Shown one piece after another: positions 35,676-47,556 of a stretch of 64,000 nucleotides of DNA; positions within the stretch are counted from its first letter, which is position 1, and every line of letters starts with the position of its first letter. The notes under the pieces were generated by a model. The model saw only the letters and a program-made list of their open reading frames with translations. It ran no database searches and was not told where the DNA came from. A program made the position numbers and the translations under genes. This DNA is from Zygaena filipendulae (taxonomy: Eukaryota > Arthropoda > Insecta > Lepidoptera > Zygaenidae): positions 8,635,501 through 8,699,500 of the forward strand of contig OU015654.1 in assembly GCA_907165275.2 (NCBI GenBank). The letters are read 5' to 3'.

Positions 35676-38600
35676 CTAAAACCTTCCTCTTTGAGATTTG
35701 AACGGTGACGCTTGATATTGAAGCTGAATATTAGAAGATTCAGCTGTTGGTGGAAGAGATTTTAGTTGTTCTAGAGCTTTTTGGATTGCAGGTGGTATCG
35801 GTGGCGGCGTCGGGAGGTGATCACCCTGAAAATTACACAAACATTTTAATTAGTAAGTATCTAATAAATTTTAAAACAGGTCAACTTGGATATTGAACTG
35901 CAGATGTCTGGTGAGTTGTTATTGAATGGAAGTCGCACCAAGTTTACGCGTTTGGTAAACCAGTCACCTTAAAGCAGCCATTTTATTTATCTCGAGTAAG
36001 AAATAAATTTTCCAAAAAGACCCGTGTTTTATGTTGAGGAACAATCTAACATTGTCTTCGTGGTGACGCCATAATCCTACTAATAAATGTGAAAGTGTGG
36101 ATGTTTGGATGTTTGTTACTCAATCACGCAAAAACCGGCTGAACGGATTTGGATGAAATTTGACATGCATGTTGTCAGGGTTACAGAGAAGGACATAGGG
36201 TACTTTTTATCCCGGAGTTTTCACGGGAACTCTGAAATTACCGCAGGTGAAACCACGTGGCACAGCTAGAACAATTTTAATAACATTCATCATTGGCAAA
36301 TTTATTGCATAAATTGACTACAAATGCCATTACTTATAAGGATGAAAATGTAGGTATCTGATAGATATGGTAGGTATGTATTAATGTACGCAATGTTCTA
36401 TCCACCGGATAGTAGTCATATTGTCACATCTAGTAAATAAATAATAACTTTTCATGGACTAAATTACGATAACTCACATTGTGAAAATATTATGCATTAA
36501 TATTAACGTTCAAAGAATGCTTTTTATTCAACGAAATTATTGAATTAGGTACTATAAATTCTATAATACCTATTTCACAATGACAAATTGACATAACACT
36601 ATAACAAAAAGACATAATAACTTTTCGAAAGTTATTTCGAAAATGTCGATCAGATTGCATTAGTTTAAATGTTCAAATTAATTTTAAACTACCTTATTGA
36701 GAGGCAATTTAAATAAATTTACTAAATCAATAGCCTTTGAATATTATTAAATAAAATTTATTTTATACCTGATCAAAAGAATATGTATGATCAAATCGCC
36801 ATAATTTATGTATCTACGTATATTTATGTACCTACTATCTAATAAAATATGAAACGAAAAATTGAGATCACTACAATAAACACAACTTATCTAACAAATA
36901 AATCTTAGTTGCTGTACCGATGTAGATTGGAATATTCAAACCTTTCGTGACAAAATATTAAATTGTAAGGAATATTTCACCTTATTTTATTATATTAGTA
37001 TTAGCTGTCTTAAATAGGCAACAAAATCCCCTTTTAATACTCAAGTATGGATCATGGGTCACCAGTTGATATTTTCTAGTGACATTTGAACATGTATTGG
37101 CTAACTTTTTCTCACACGATGCCCACGTGACGCCAAACATCTCTCGCTACGTAATTCAGATGACCCAATGTTTCTGAGAACTCTAAAACCACACCCATAG
37201 ATAGCATTATTTAAAGAATGTTCGATTGAATAAATTTTTACATACTTAGAACTAAAATGACAATACAGCTAAATATAATTTAAATTCTTGCGAATCAATC
37301 GCCAGTAAAAGATTTTGGGGGCCCGGTATGCCAAGCCCCGCCAAGACGAGCCAAGCGAACCGGGAGCACTACCTATCTTTTCTCGAAGCGCTTCGTCGTT
37401 TTTTTGAACCCTTATAACCTGGGTTTGGATTATACCAGATAAATGAAATTTTCGAGATATGTTATCAATAGCGGAATTATTAAACATATAAAGTTTTAAT
37501 TTCATAGATTTAATATTTTAGATTTTATTGATATGTAAAAACCCCTTATTTCGTCACTGACTTATTGATGATCATCAAAATTCTTAGGGTATTTCCTAAT
37601 GTCCTAGAAAGCTGAAATTTGGCATGTAAGCTAGTATTAATACACACACAACAAAAAAATTATAAAACTTTTAACTTTTATCCTCCAACCCCTTAAACGA
37701 GGGGATGGAAGTTTGTATGAGCATTCAGCAATTTTGACATACAAAAAAAAATGAAATCCCACCAAAAACATATTCATGTAAAATGATACCAAGACGAGTC
37801 CATATGACGGGCACTGTCAAAAAGTTATCAGATCTCATGTAGAGCCAAGCTTATAACTCTACACATCCTAACTCTATAAGACCTAACTTCACAAACTCTA
37901 CTTCTTAGTCAGAATATGTGGCTTAGCCGTTTCGTTACTGCAAGAACCTTTGTATAACAGAAAAGTAATTAACAGTGGATAAATTTTTCATCTTACACTC
38001 ATGTGAATGGAGCGAAATGGTCTAGCCACATATTCTGGCTAAGGTGTAGAGTTTGAGAAGTTAGGCCTTGTAGAGTAAGATTGTGTAAAGTTAAAGCTTG
38101 TCTCTACATGGGATATGATAACTTTGTGACAGTGCCTGTCATATGGACTCGTCTTGGCATCATTTTACATGAAAATGTTTTTGGTGGGATATAATTTAAT
38201 GAAAATAATCGTGTCTATGTCGTATCGTATATGTCTCTTTTTGATTTTTTAAGGCGTTTTTTTCTTTTACATGAATTTTAGGACTTTTTTTTCTAAATCA
38301 TGAAATAGGTATTTATTTAATTTAAAACATGTTATAGTAGCAAAAAAACTCTTGTGTCCCTAGAGTAACTACTCGCAAAAGTAAATAGGGTGAGTTTCCT
38401 TTTTAATACGGATACTTGGTACTCTATATTTGTAACTACCTACTGATCTACTGAAGCATAAAACGTTATAAACACTAATTTAAACACCGATGAATAAAAA
38501 AAAAAACTAAAAGTTGCCTGAAACCACAATCTGCAATAAAAATAATAAATATTAGAAATTACTTGCAATTATAATTTAGACGCCCGTCAAAGTCTCACCG

Positions 38601-41600
38601 CGGAAGATTGCATTTGATTAATAGCACATGAACAAAAGGTATGCGCCTAATTTTAAGGCTAAATTAGCATTAAGGTATCTAGGAAGAACATGTCACATTA
38701 TAGAAATGCGCAATGTTCCCCAACATCCCTAACATAGTGTATTAAAAACAGGGGCAAGTACTCGACTAAGGCAACTATCCGGGCTTTTACCCTACATTAT
38801 AGAAATTATATTTAAAATTGCACCTATCTTCAATCAATCTTTAATGGTTTATAATTTTTCACTTAAGCTCAACATTAACATAGTGTTGTTAAATATTATT
38901 TGTTATAACGGTAACTAAGTTACTAAAAAGAAACATGTATTTGACCTTGCTACTATTCCAAAACTGTTGCAACATTTGATTGACAAACATCATATCATGT
39001 TCCAATAACATTACGAATGAAATGGATGTTAGAGAAGAGCCTTGCAGTTGTCAAGGTTTTCATTATCAAACTCCAGGGCGTGTTAAATCTATATATCACT
39101 GCTAATATTTAAATGTTAATAAGTTATATTATGGTATTATGATTATACACATAAACGCATACGAAATAGAGGCGGATTTCGACTAAGAATAGGAAAATAA
39201 TTAGCTCATAGACTGTCGCTTATATGTAACAATGTTGCAGTCTCACATCGTGATTGAAGAAGAATAAAAAAAAAATTAGTTAAAGTTAAATTAGTTAAGT
39301 TTGTTGTTTATGAATTTCATATACTACTCGTACCTTTTTTTGCAACTTGTGCTTCTTCTATTTGTTTATTATTTATTGTGCTTATTTTTTCCCGTTTAAA
39401 GAGCCTATGCATTACACATTTAACAATCTCTTGTTATTTCGTTCTGCTGACATTTCATTAAAAGAAATTAATAAATTAGGTAACTGTAAGTAATAATATC
39501 GTAACAAAATTATCAAAAGCGGCGACGAGCGAAAGATACTTATCAAATTCAAATTAATAGCTAGCTGTTTCAGTTTAGTGACATGTTCGTTGGGTATTCG
39601 TCGTTTATTGGTTCGCTTGTACTTTATTTTTATTTTTATATTTAGATAGGTAATTATTCATTTTGCTACTACTTATACGAACTTACAAACTTTACTTCTT
39701 AAAATATTGATAGGAAAAAGTTCCGAAAAATATATATTACCTACTTAGAGTTGTTTTAATGCGGAACTATACTAATCCACTCCATTATATTTTTTATCTA
39801 ATATATAAAATTCTCGTGTCACAATGTTCGTATCCCATACTCCTCCGAAACGGCTTGACCGATTTTTATGAAATTTTGTATGCATATTCAGTATATCTGA
39901 GAATCGGGACAACATCTATTTTTCATCCCCCTAAAGGGAGTTCCTGCGGGAATTCCGAAACTCACGCGGGTGAAACCGTGGGGCACAGCTAGTATGAAAT
40001 ATGATTATTGTCCACATTGCACATGGGTCACATTTTCCGAGATTATTCCGATAAAGGCTGATGGTGTGTCATTTTTACTCAAGGCATAGGTAATATAGGA
40101 GGAGCACATCATGTATTCAAGTAGTTCTACATTCAAACTATAGAGTTGTAATGTAATAGGTAAGTATCTGTTAAAATCGTTTTCTTACAGATTAAATTCA
40201 CCAGCAACAATAAAAAACGACATACACGGAAAAGAGATTTAAATCTAAACTGGATTTATTTGTATATGTAAAAAAAAGGACATGCGGCAGGAACAGGGAT
40301 TAGACATCGTGAATCGTAGCGATGTTAGCAAAAGCAACAAAATAGTTCAATATGCCCCCTAGCCAAATTGATAATCTAAAATAATGGGCATGTTGACTAA
40401 TTTTTATTTTTTAGTCCGTCTTGTAGATTATTAAAAAATATTGGACACGTATTTTTTATTTTTTTACGTAATCAAAAAATAACGGCGATATATTGTGTTG
40501 AAATTTCGCGTGACGTCACTATTCTGACAGTTTGTATGGCGGTTTTAGCGGTTAGTGACGTCACGACCCCCTCACCCTAAACTTTAATGCGCTTTATCTC
40601 TGTATATTTTAATTTATTTAAAAAAGCAAAAAATACGTGTCTATTGTTTTTTTTATTTTCTAACTGATGGACTAATTAGAATTTTGATTTTCAAAAGTAG
40701 TCAACATCCCTATTGTTAACGGATAGAAAACTAAAGTACAGAATCATTGATAGGGGCGGGTAACGCAAAATTGGACTTTTATAGATTATAAATTGACAAT
40801 TTGGCTAAGGAGGCAGGTCTACACACCTGTGGTTGGAATCCATTTTCGTCTGCAATGTATGTGAGCGCTATAAGCGAACCATCGGGGGCCTTGTAGCTGT
40901 ATTTTCCTTCTGCCACCTGCACCTCTTGACCCTCGCCCTTGCCGAAGTTCTTGACATATCCGGTTTCCTCTGCATTTATCTCGTTACCCGTTTCGTAACT
41001 AAACATTGTTGATTAATATTATATTAATTATAGCAAAAGTCCAGCAAGATAGGCCAATAAACTTACACCAGCTAAATTCCAGAATATATAAGCATGGTAC
41101 CTATTATATTATTTTTCTGTACCCTTGATAATGTGTATGAAACGTTCGATGATTGCGTATGTAAGACGTGAAAGCATCACAAATAAATGGGTAAACAAAA
41201 AAAAAACTAATTTTCGCATTTGGGATATAGGATAACTAGAACGGGATCAGAAAGGGATCATATTTTGTTACTGAACATACTATGACAAGAAAATAAGAAA
41301 TTATATGCGGTAAAGACACAAATCGGAAAGGTCTCAGATATGAGAGAATGGTGATGTTTGATCAACTTATATAGTAATACAAATTGATTGAATGAATATC
41401 AAAGATGATGTGATTAATTACTTAGTAGGTACTTACGCCCATTTATATGTTCCATCATAATTGGGTCCGTCAATTTCAAGTTTAACTATCGGGATTTGTG
41501 CTGATGGATCCAACTGCCTCTGTGGTGCCGCTGCCGCTAACGTTACCAATGATAAATAAAGTAAAACGATCTGTAGGAAAAATGAACAAAATACCATTAG

Positions 41601-43778
41601 TACCTACACAAAACATTATGTACATAATAATGAGATTTAATGCTTGTTAAAAATATGGTAGCTTAAAGCTTTATACTTAATTTAAATATATTATATAATA
41701 ACCTACCAGTGGCGAAGGTACGATAGAAGCCGATTCCCACCGGCTTCCCTTCAGACGCAACATCTCTCTCTACCGTAATTGAGAACGTTGTCAGGGATAC
41801 AGGGAAGGACTTTTTATACCGGAATTCCCGCGGGAACTCCGGACTTATCGCAGGTGAAACCGCGGGGAACAGTTAATAGTTTAATAAGTTGAAATTAAAG
41901 TAGATTTCCGGCTTCCCTTCTCAATATTTCACCCTTCGCCACTGTAACCTACTAATAATATAAATGCGAAAGTTTGTAAGAATGTATGGATGGATGGATG
42001 GATGTTTGTTACTCTTTCACGCAAAAACTACTGGATGGATTTAAATGAAACTTTACAATAATATAGCTTATACATCAGATTAACACATAGGGTACTTTTT
42101 ATCCCGGTATTCCCGCGGGAACTCTGAAATTAACGCGGGTGAAACCGCGGGGCACAACTAGTATTATATAAAATACAACTGCAGATTTTTTAAAACGCCT
42201 AATGTTTGTGTGTTAATACTTAATACCTATGTATCTAATCAACACTGCTTTGACATAAACGTTAGGCGTTTTGAGTCATAGCATTACTAGTTGTCCCCGC
42301 GGTTTCACCCCTATGTCCTTCTCTGTACCCCTGACAATGTGTAGTATGCAAAAAACACAAATTTTACACCTTTCTCATGAACGACTCTATCTATTGGTGA
42401 AAAGCGCATGAGAATCCGTTCAGTGGTTTTCGATTTTATCGCGAACAGACAGACAGACAGATAGAGGAGACAGGCGGCGGAGGACTGTTTTATATTATAT
42501 AGTGATAGTGATTTTCAGAGGTGGTACGTTTGGCGTAAGTACGTAGGTACGTAAGTAGGTATATTACCTATACTATACAATACGTAAGTATGATATTTAA
42601 ACAGTTGCGTGGGTGATACCTGCTCACTATGTACCTATTCATGAAGCATTCCAAATAAGTATAATATTTATTTGACCCACTGTATTGCATAAAGCTATTT
42701 TTTTAGTTTTTCAATAATATTGTATTTTGATGACTCTAAGTATTTAAAAATATAGATAAATATAATTACACTAGGTACCTACTTATTAATTAATAAATTC
42801 GAAAAATTTTATCTTGTTTGTTGCTTTTTCACGCTGTAACGACTGGACGGATTTGGACAAAACTTTTTGTTATGGATCGCACCTAGAGGATAATAATTTA
42901 GACCACAATTTAATAATTATGAACTTTAAACATCTCAAGTAACTATTTCATGAACTAAGCGAACTTGAGATAGAAGTGCAACGTGTTGAACTGAATACAA
43001 TTTTTGCTGGCATTTGGCTGCAGATAAGAACAGATGACAACTACTTACATAATTACAACTACTTATTATGATAGGTTCACAGGCACTTTTACGGAATATT
43101 TGGAATGTTGAAATGGGGTAAGGATAAAATTAATATCATAACGACTAGATACCGTTATGGAAAATGATTTTTCTGCCACATCTAAACTTTTTACGCGTAT
43201 CAAAATACGAAGTTTAAAATTTTTTTAATATTTCAAATGTCTAATAAAAATAGGTAGGACACTGAATCTTTCGAAGCCATTCAAAAATATACTAAATAGT
43301 AGTTTTATGTTGTTTTTATTGATTTCCTTCCCTTTTTGTTATCATAAAAAGTTTGTAAATTTGTAAGTTTGGATATAGGAGATAATTTTTAGAATAAGTG
43401 AATCGATACTAAAGTATTTCTAGAAAATCTCCGAGTGTTGCAGGATACTTATAAGAGTTAGAGTTGTTAATAAATAGGTCTTAACAATTTCAAAAAAGAA
43501 AATATTATATTGGAAAAACGACATATTATTATCTTTATCTAACTAAAATCTCATCAACATAATATATCGACTTCGACAAGGTTTGCTTTTGAACATACAA
43601 CAACGCTTAAAGACCCTTCTTAACCATTTTGGCATACAAGCAAACACAGCATTAATATAATGTAAGTATATTATATAACTTTTTTTTTTTCAATTTACGC
43701 AAGATACTTTTGTAAAAATAAAAAATAGGAAATCACCAGTATGCGAATAGAAATGACTAACAAAAATGTTCTCACCAT
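35676..43778 (-). CDS. CPR-F: RR-1 cuticular protein with a one-codon first coding exon
   Basis: Secreted chitin-binding protein of 152 residues. Coding exons: 43776-43778 (only the ATG), 41437-41570, 40827-40998, 35676-35825; 459 bp, stop TAG. The ATG abuts a GTGAGA donor; exon 2 then gives the signal peptide [15 protein letters not shown], so M plus this forms a normal leader cut before APQRQ. Phase 2 joins TYKW-A-YETGNE; the RR-1 domain runs from residue 47 to ADENGF (95-100). A phase-0 junction follows QPQ, then [21 protein letters not shown] and a polar tail ending RGRF. Sequence and layout match CPR-E closely apart from the position of the last intron. Intron 3 is 5 kb and carries a long hairpin plus a MITE that ends about 10 bases from the exon 3 donor (GTGTGT, a weaker donor than its neighbours). 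Confidence 0.92.
36074..36268 (+). mobile_element. Helitron-like element in CPR-F intron 3
   Basis: TAATCCTACTAATAAATGTG to CACGTGGCACAGCTAG. Confidence 0.75.
37315..38195 (+). repeat. ~880-bp dispersed repeat, copy 2, in CPR-F intron 3
   Basis: Begins TGGGGGCCCGGTATGCC and is colinear with 26889-27705. It includes an ~85-bp segment (about 37545-37630) missing in the other copy, and ends in the foldback at 37757-38195. Confidence 0.85.
37757..38195. repeat. 440-bp foldback (hairpin) element, copy 2
   Basis: Same palindrome as 27266-27705: CCCACCAAAAACATATTCATG on the left, CATGAAAATGTTTTTGGTGGG on the right. The arms pair over ~200 bp. Confidence 0.9.
39800..39993 (+). mobile_element. Helitron-like element in CPR-F intron 3
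   Basis: CTAATATATAAAATTCTCGTG to GTGGGGCACAGCTAGT; subfamily with CCGAAACGGCTTGACCGA. 38196-39799 has no recognised feature. Confidence 0.7.
40352..40814. mobile_element. TAGCCAAATTG-family MITE (copy 3) beside the CPR-F exon 3 donor
   Basis: Left end CCCCCTAGCCAAATTG, right end CAATTTGGCTAAGGAGGC; ~460 bp, longer than the copies at 2341 and 11473. Contains TGACGTCA-like inverted segments (GACGTCACTATTC near 40513, GTGACGTCACGACC near 40556). The right end lies only about ten bases inside the intron from the donor at 40821-40826. Confidence 0.7.
41784..41876 (+). repeat. Short Helitron-like remnant
   Basis: GTTGTCAGGGATACAGGGAA to CGCGGGGAACAGTTAAT; terminal CTAG mutated. In CPR-F intron 1. 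Confidence 0.6.
41947..42163 (+). mobile_element. Helitron-like element in CPR-F intron 1
   Basis: CCTACTAATAATATAAATGCG to GGGGCACAACTAGT, with an ATGG tetranucleotide run near 41985-42005. Closely related to 33058-33285. Confidence 0.75.
42288..42510 (-). mobile_element. Helitron-like element in CPR-F intron 1
   Basis: ACTAGTTGTCCCCGCGGTTT to ACAGACAGACAGATAGAGG and TATTATATAGTG; diverged. 42511-43767 shows no feature. Confidence 0.65.
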
Positions 43779-43860
43779 AATAGCAATGGGGGTCAATAAA
43801 ACACAGGGTGCGGATACAATCGCAGGTTGCACAGGAGTGTTCTCGGTGACACTGCGTCAT

Positions 43861-43869
43861 GTTTATATA
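43861..43869 (-). promoter_or_regulatory. TATA box of CPR-F
   Basis: TATATAAAC on the minus strand, about 83 bases before the single-codon first coding exon. An upstream ATG (ACATGACGC) lies within ten bases of the box and so should fall before the transcription start. Confidence 0.6.
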
Positions 43870-43879
43870 CCGATGCCTT

Positions 43880-46800
43880 TACCTATGAACTTAGCGCGAC
43901 CCGCAGTGCAGGCGCATCCAGACGATTCATCTCACTTCAATGCATTGAAGCCCGGTATCACGTATTCTCAGCAGTTTCATGGTATAACTGTATAAAAGGG
44001 ATATATTCATGAATCGTAAAGCGCTGTCTTTTTCTTTGCATCCACGCCGCGCGTGTGACTTGAGTAGTTTTTGATGCGGTATGTGCATATACTCATTTGC
44101 ACAAGAAGGTTGTGTTACAAACAATAAGTAAGTAGACACAATTTAGGTATTTAAAATATCTAACTGTTGCGTACGTTATTGGACAATGCCAAATAAGGCA
44201 GTTAAATGATTGAATCATTTAATGATATTCAGCGAGAAGTATTCTACATTTTTTTTTGGTTAATCAAAATAAGGTTTTCGAATGGTAGCTTTGCTTATAA
44301 TTCCATCGATTTAATGAGTTATGGATGGATACCATCGATTATTATCATTAATTACTGATGTAATCATGACTTTGGCTGATAATTCATTATAGTATTTAAA
44401 CATTTTCTAGCCCGATTTACCTATGGATTAGTTACTTTCATATTTTTGACCCAGTGAATGAGAAATCATCATAATATTGTCTGTTATCTTGGAGACCTTT
44501 GGCTAGTAGTGAGCAGCAGATTGATCTGCTAATACAATGATGATGGTGACTTGGTGAGAGATCATAATATGTAAGGTACTTACATTAATTGCCATTTTGT
44601 AAGAAACCCTTGAAACGTTAATGACTTACGACAAAACAAACCACTATTTCTTCAGAGTAGATACTTCCAAATTACAGATATAAAAAAATATGTAGTTTTT
44701 GATTTGACCTGAACTAGATAAAAATAGAGTTATAAGTATAATAGGTCAATCATAATATTCATCAATTGCATAAAATAACTCCATATAAACTTTTTTTTTA
44801 CAGATAAGTACCTACATTATTAATAATATAGCTTACTCGTGATTTACCTATAGCATTAGTGGACTAATAATAGACTTCACGCATGTGAAATGGACATTAA
44901 GAGACGTCAAATGAATCGAGTAAGTTGTGAAATTAAATGAAAGTACCTAGTTGAGAAGCACTGCAAGTATACCTATACCTATTATGCAGCCATAACTCCT
45001 TACGATGACGCGTGTCTAGATATACATAGGTATATTATAACATAATAGTGGAATATGTGCGTGAAGACTGTGACAATTATTTGTGACTCTCCGGTCCTGA
45101 CTGAAAATCAGCGCTATAGGAGTGCCCTCACTTATAGCAACATGCTGAGGCAGTGACCGTTTTGGTCATGGGGACGCACCACACAACCACTTCTGTCATT
45201 TGTACTCATAATATTGTCATATGATTTAAATTTTTTTTGGTTAAATCGTGTTTGTATAAAATAATTGTAATTGTGTTGTGTCTCTGTTTCCAAATAAATG
45301 CCTTTTCTTTCTTTCTTCTCTTTAAAATGCACTGACAGTCAACTTCACTGCCCGCACTCCTCTCCCAGTCTAAAAATACCTATGGTATGGTCAGCTCTAT
45401 AAAAAATAGAAGTACCTAATGGTCTTTGTCGAAAGGACTTTCGTGCTAATCTCCTATTTTCGTTTCGTTGCCCTTTTAGTGACTTTGACGACAGAGGAAA
45501 GATACATATATTGGCTGGTCTCTGACTAGAGATGCTGTAGCGGGAGTTTATCAGAGTCTGAGTTTTAAATTCTATTTACAGGAATTGGAACCGGAATTGG
45601 AGTTGGAGGTGGAGGCAGAAGAGAGATGTATTACACATTGTCTGTAAATCATCCGTATTTCGTATTTAATTGACAACAGAAATCACGAGGGTAGACAATC
45701 GGGATCCTTGCGCCACATTCATTAACCCTGATTGAAAAGTGTCCGACTGATATAACCGGATATGTAATAAAAATCGGAAGTTCCGACACATCGGAGTCGG
45801 AGTCGGAGTCGAAGCTCCGAACATCCTTACTAGATACTGGAGACGCCATGTAGGCGGGGAAGACGTCGAAGTTATGACCAAATGCTCATTGCTCTTGCTC
45901 CCCAGAAACTTACTTTGGTGACATCCCAAATACCTATAGTTTCTACAGTTTTCTACTCACAGTTAATATCTAAAACAGCCTAATTAAATACGTAACCTAA
46001 TGGCGTTTAATTACATTTCCTTACGTTAATGAATGTTCAAGTGCAAAAATCAGTCTGCAACACTGGTTTTCTTTCACCTGTTTTCATGTTATATAATAAT
46101 GGACAGGAAAACCATATGGTTGGATCAATTTTGGTCTTTAACACTGAAACTACTTTTTAACACTAAAATATTTTAGTATTTTAATGTTAAAAATGCTAAA
46201 CTACTAACACTAAAAGTACTAACATAAAAAGTAGTTTGGTGGGATGTTGATATCCGACCATATGCTTTTCATGCCCAGATTATGTATATCTATTAAACTG
46301 GGTTGATGACCTTTTCTATCAGTTCTGCAACTTTGACTTTCTATGAACTCTATTGTGTGCGACCACGTTTCAGTGCTATATCTGTTGTATAAGTGTACAT
46401 ACCCACCTGTACGTGGCGTGGTCACAGACTTGTGTTAAGGCACTAATATACATAATATACATAAGTACTTGAACAGGATCATCTCAAACACTATATCTAT
46501 CTGTGATGAATTTCTTGTTCAATGTTGTACCTAGCCCATACCGAATTTTTGTCCCAATTAATATGTAAATTATGGTCTATTAATTCAAATGCAGAATATA
46601 TAATATGGTGAATCTTTGAAGTGGATATAGATGTGTAAAGACACACACACACACACATGCACACACATGGATTTATTTCTTTAGTTGTTTGTGCTGTTAT
46701 TTACGAAAATTGCAATGTTTAAAGCAGTGAAATAAAACTCAATGGAAAGATATTTACAGGTTTAACGTTTTTATTTGTAAAAATATCAAAATATAACTTA

Positions 46801-47500
46801 ATAAAACTTATGTACAAAAGAATAAAATTAAGTAAGTACATTACGAACGAACGCTTTTTCATTCTATGAAAGTTAGCGGCTAGTTGGCATACAATATCAA
46901 TTTTGCCTACTTCATAGAGTCATCAAAAAAAAATATTAAAATTAATTTAAAACATAAAAAATATTACGAGCCTCTACATTTCTTGCTTCATCTGTACATA
47001 TTTCTTTTCCGCCTTTTTTCAGTACGGTTTGGCATAGCAAGATTAGAAAATTATGGCATACTGAAGACATTTTCTTTTTACATTACTTGTTATTGCTAGT
47101 CAAATGTAATCAATGATCAGTGATTTCTATCTAGCTCTATATTTATAAATTATTAACGGAGAGGAAATTAAAAATGGCATTAAAATTTTCTCTAAATTTC
47201 ATAAAAATATAATAATAATTATATTACTAGAGTAATCCTGTTCTTACAAGTGACTTTGGTCAAACTGCATGTTTTAAGAGACAAGAAAATCTTTTATGAT
47301 TGTTTTTAACGGCAAAACAGGGTATAAGTATCAACTATGGGCCCTGACAAAAAGAACGCGGTCACTTAGTATATAACCTCGTACTGATTGCAGCATATTT
47401 GTTGGTATAAATAAGCACCTTTGCATCAATATTGGGTTAGTGGGGGCTAGAAAACTGCGAATGCCGGTAAATGCCGGTAAAGTGCACTAATTACGAGTAC
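43880..47500. other. Intergenic sequence between CPR-F and CPR-G
   Basis: About 3.6 kb without a supported gene. It holds a GGAATTGGA/GGAGGTGGAGG purine-rich run near 45580-45620, a TCGGAGTCGGAGTCGG run near 45788, an ACACAC microsatellite at about 46640-46655, and TAGTA/AACACTAAAA short repeats near 46140-46230. Confidence 0.5.
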
Positions 47501-47504
47501 TTTG

Positions 47505-47510
47505 TTTATT
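47505..47510 (-). terminator. Polyadenylation signal of CPR-G
   Basis: AATAAA on the minus strand (GAATAAACAAAG context), 46 bases beyond the CPR-G stop. Confidence 0.6.
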
Positions 47511-47556
47511 CACTTATTAATTTTTTTATACAATGTCCTTATTTGGCATTAGCGCT

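Noticed and set aside
43985..44000. Plus-strand TATAAAAG box upstream of nothing
   Set aside because: No plus-strand gene follows within several kb; AT-rich chance match.
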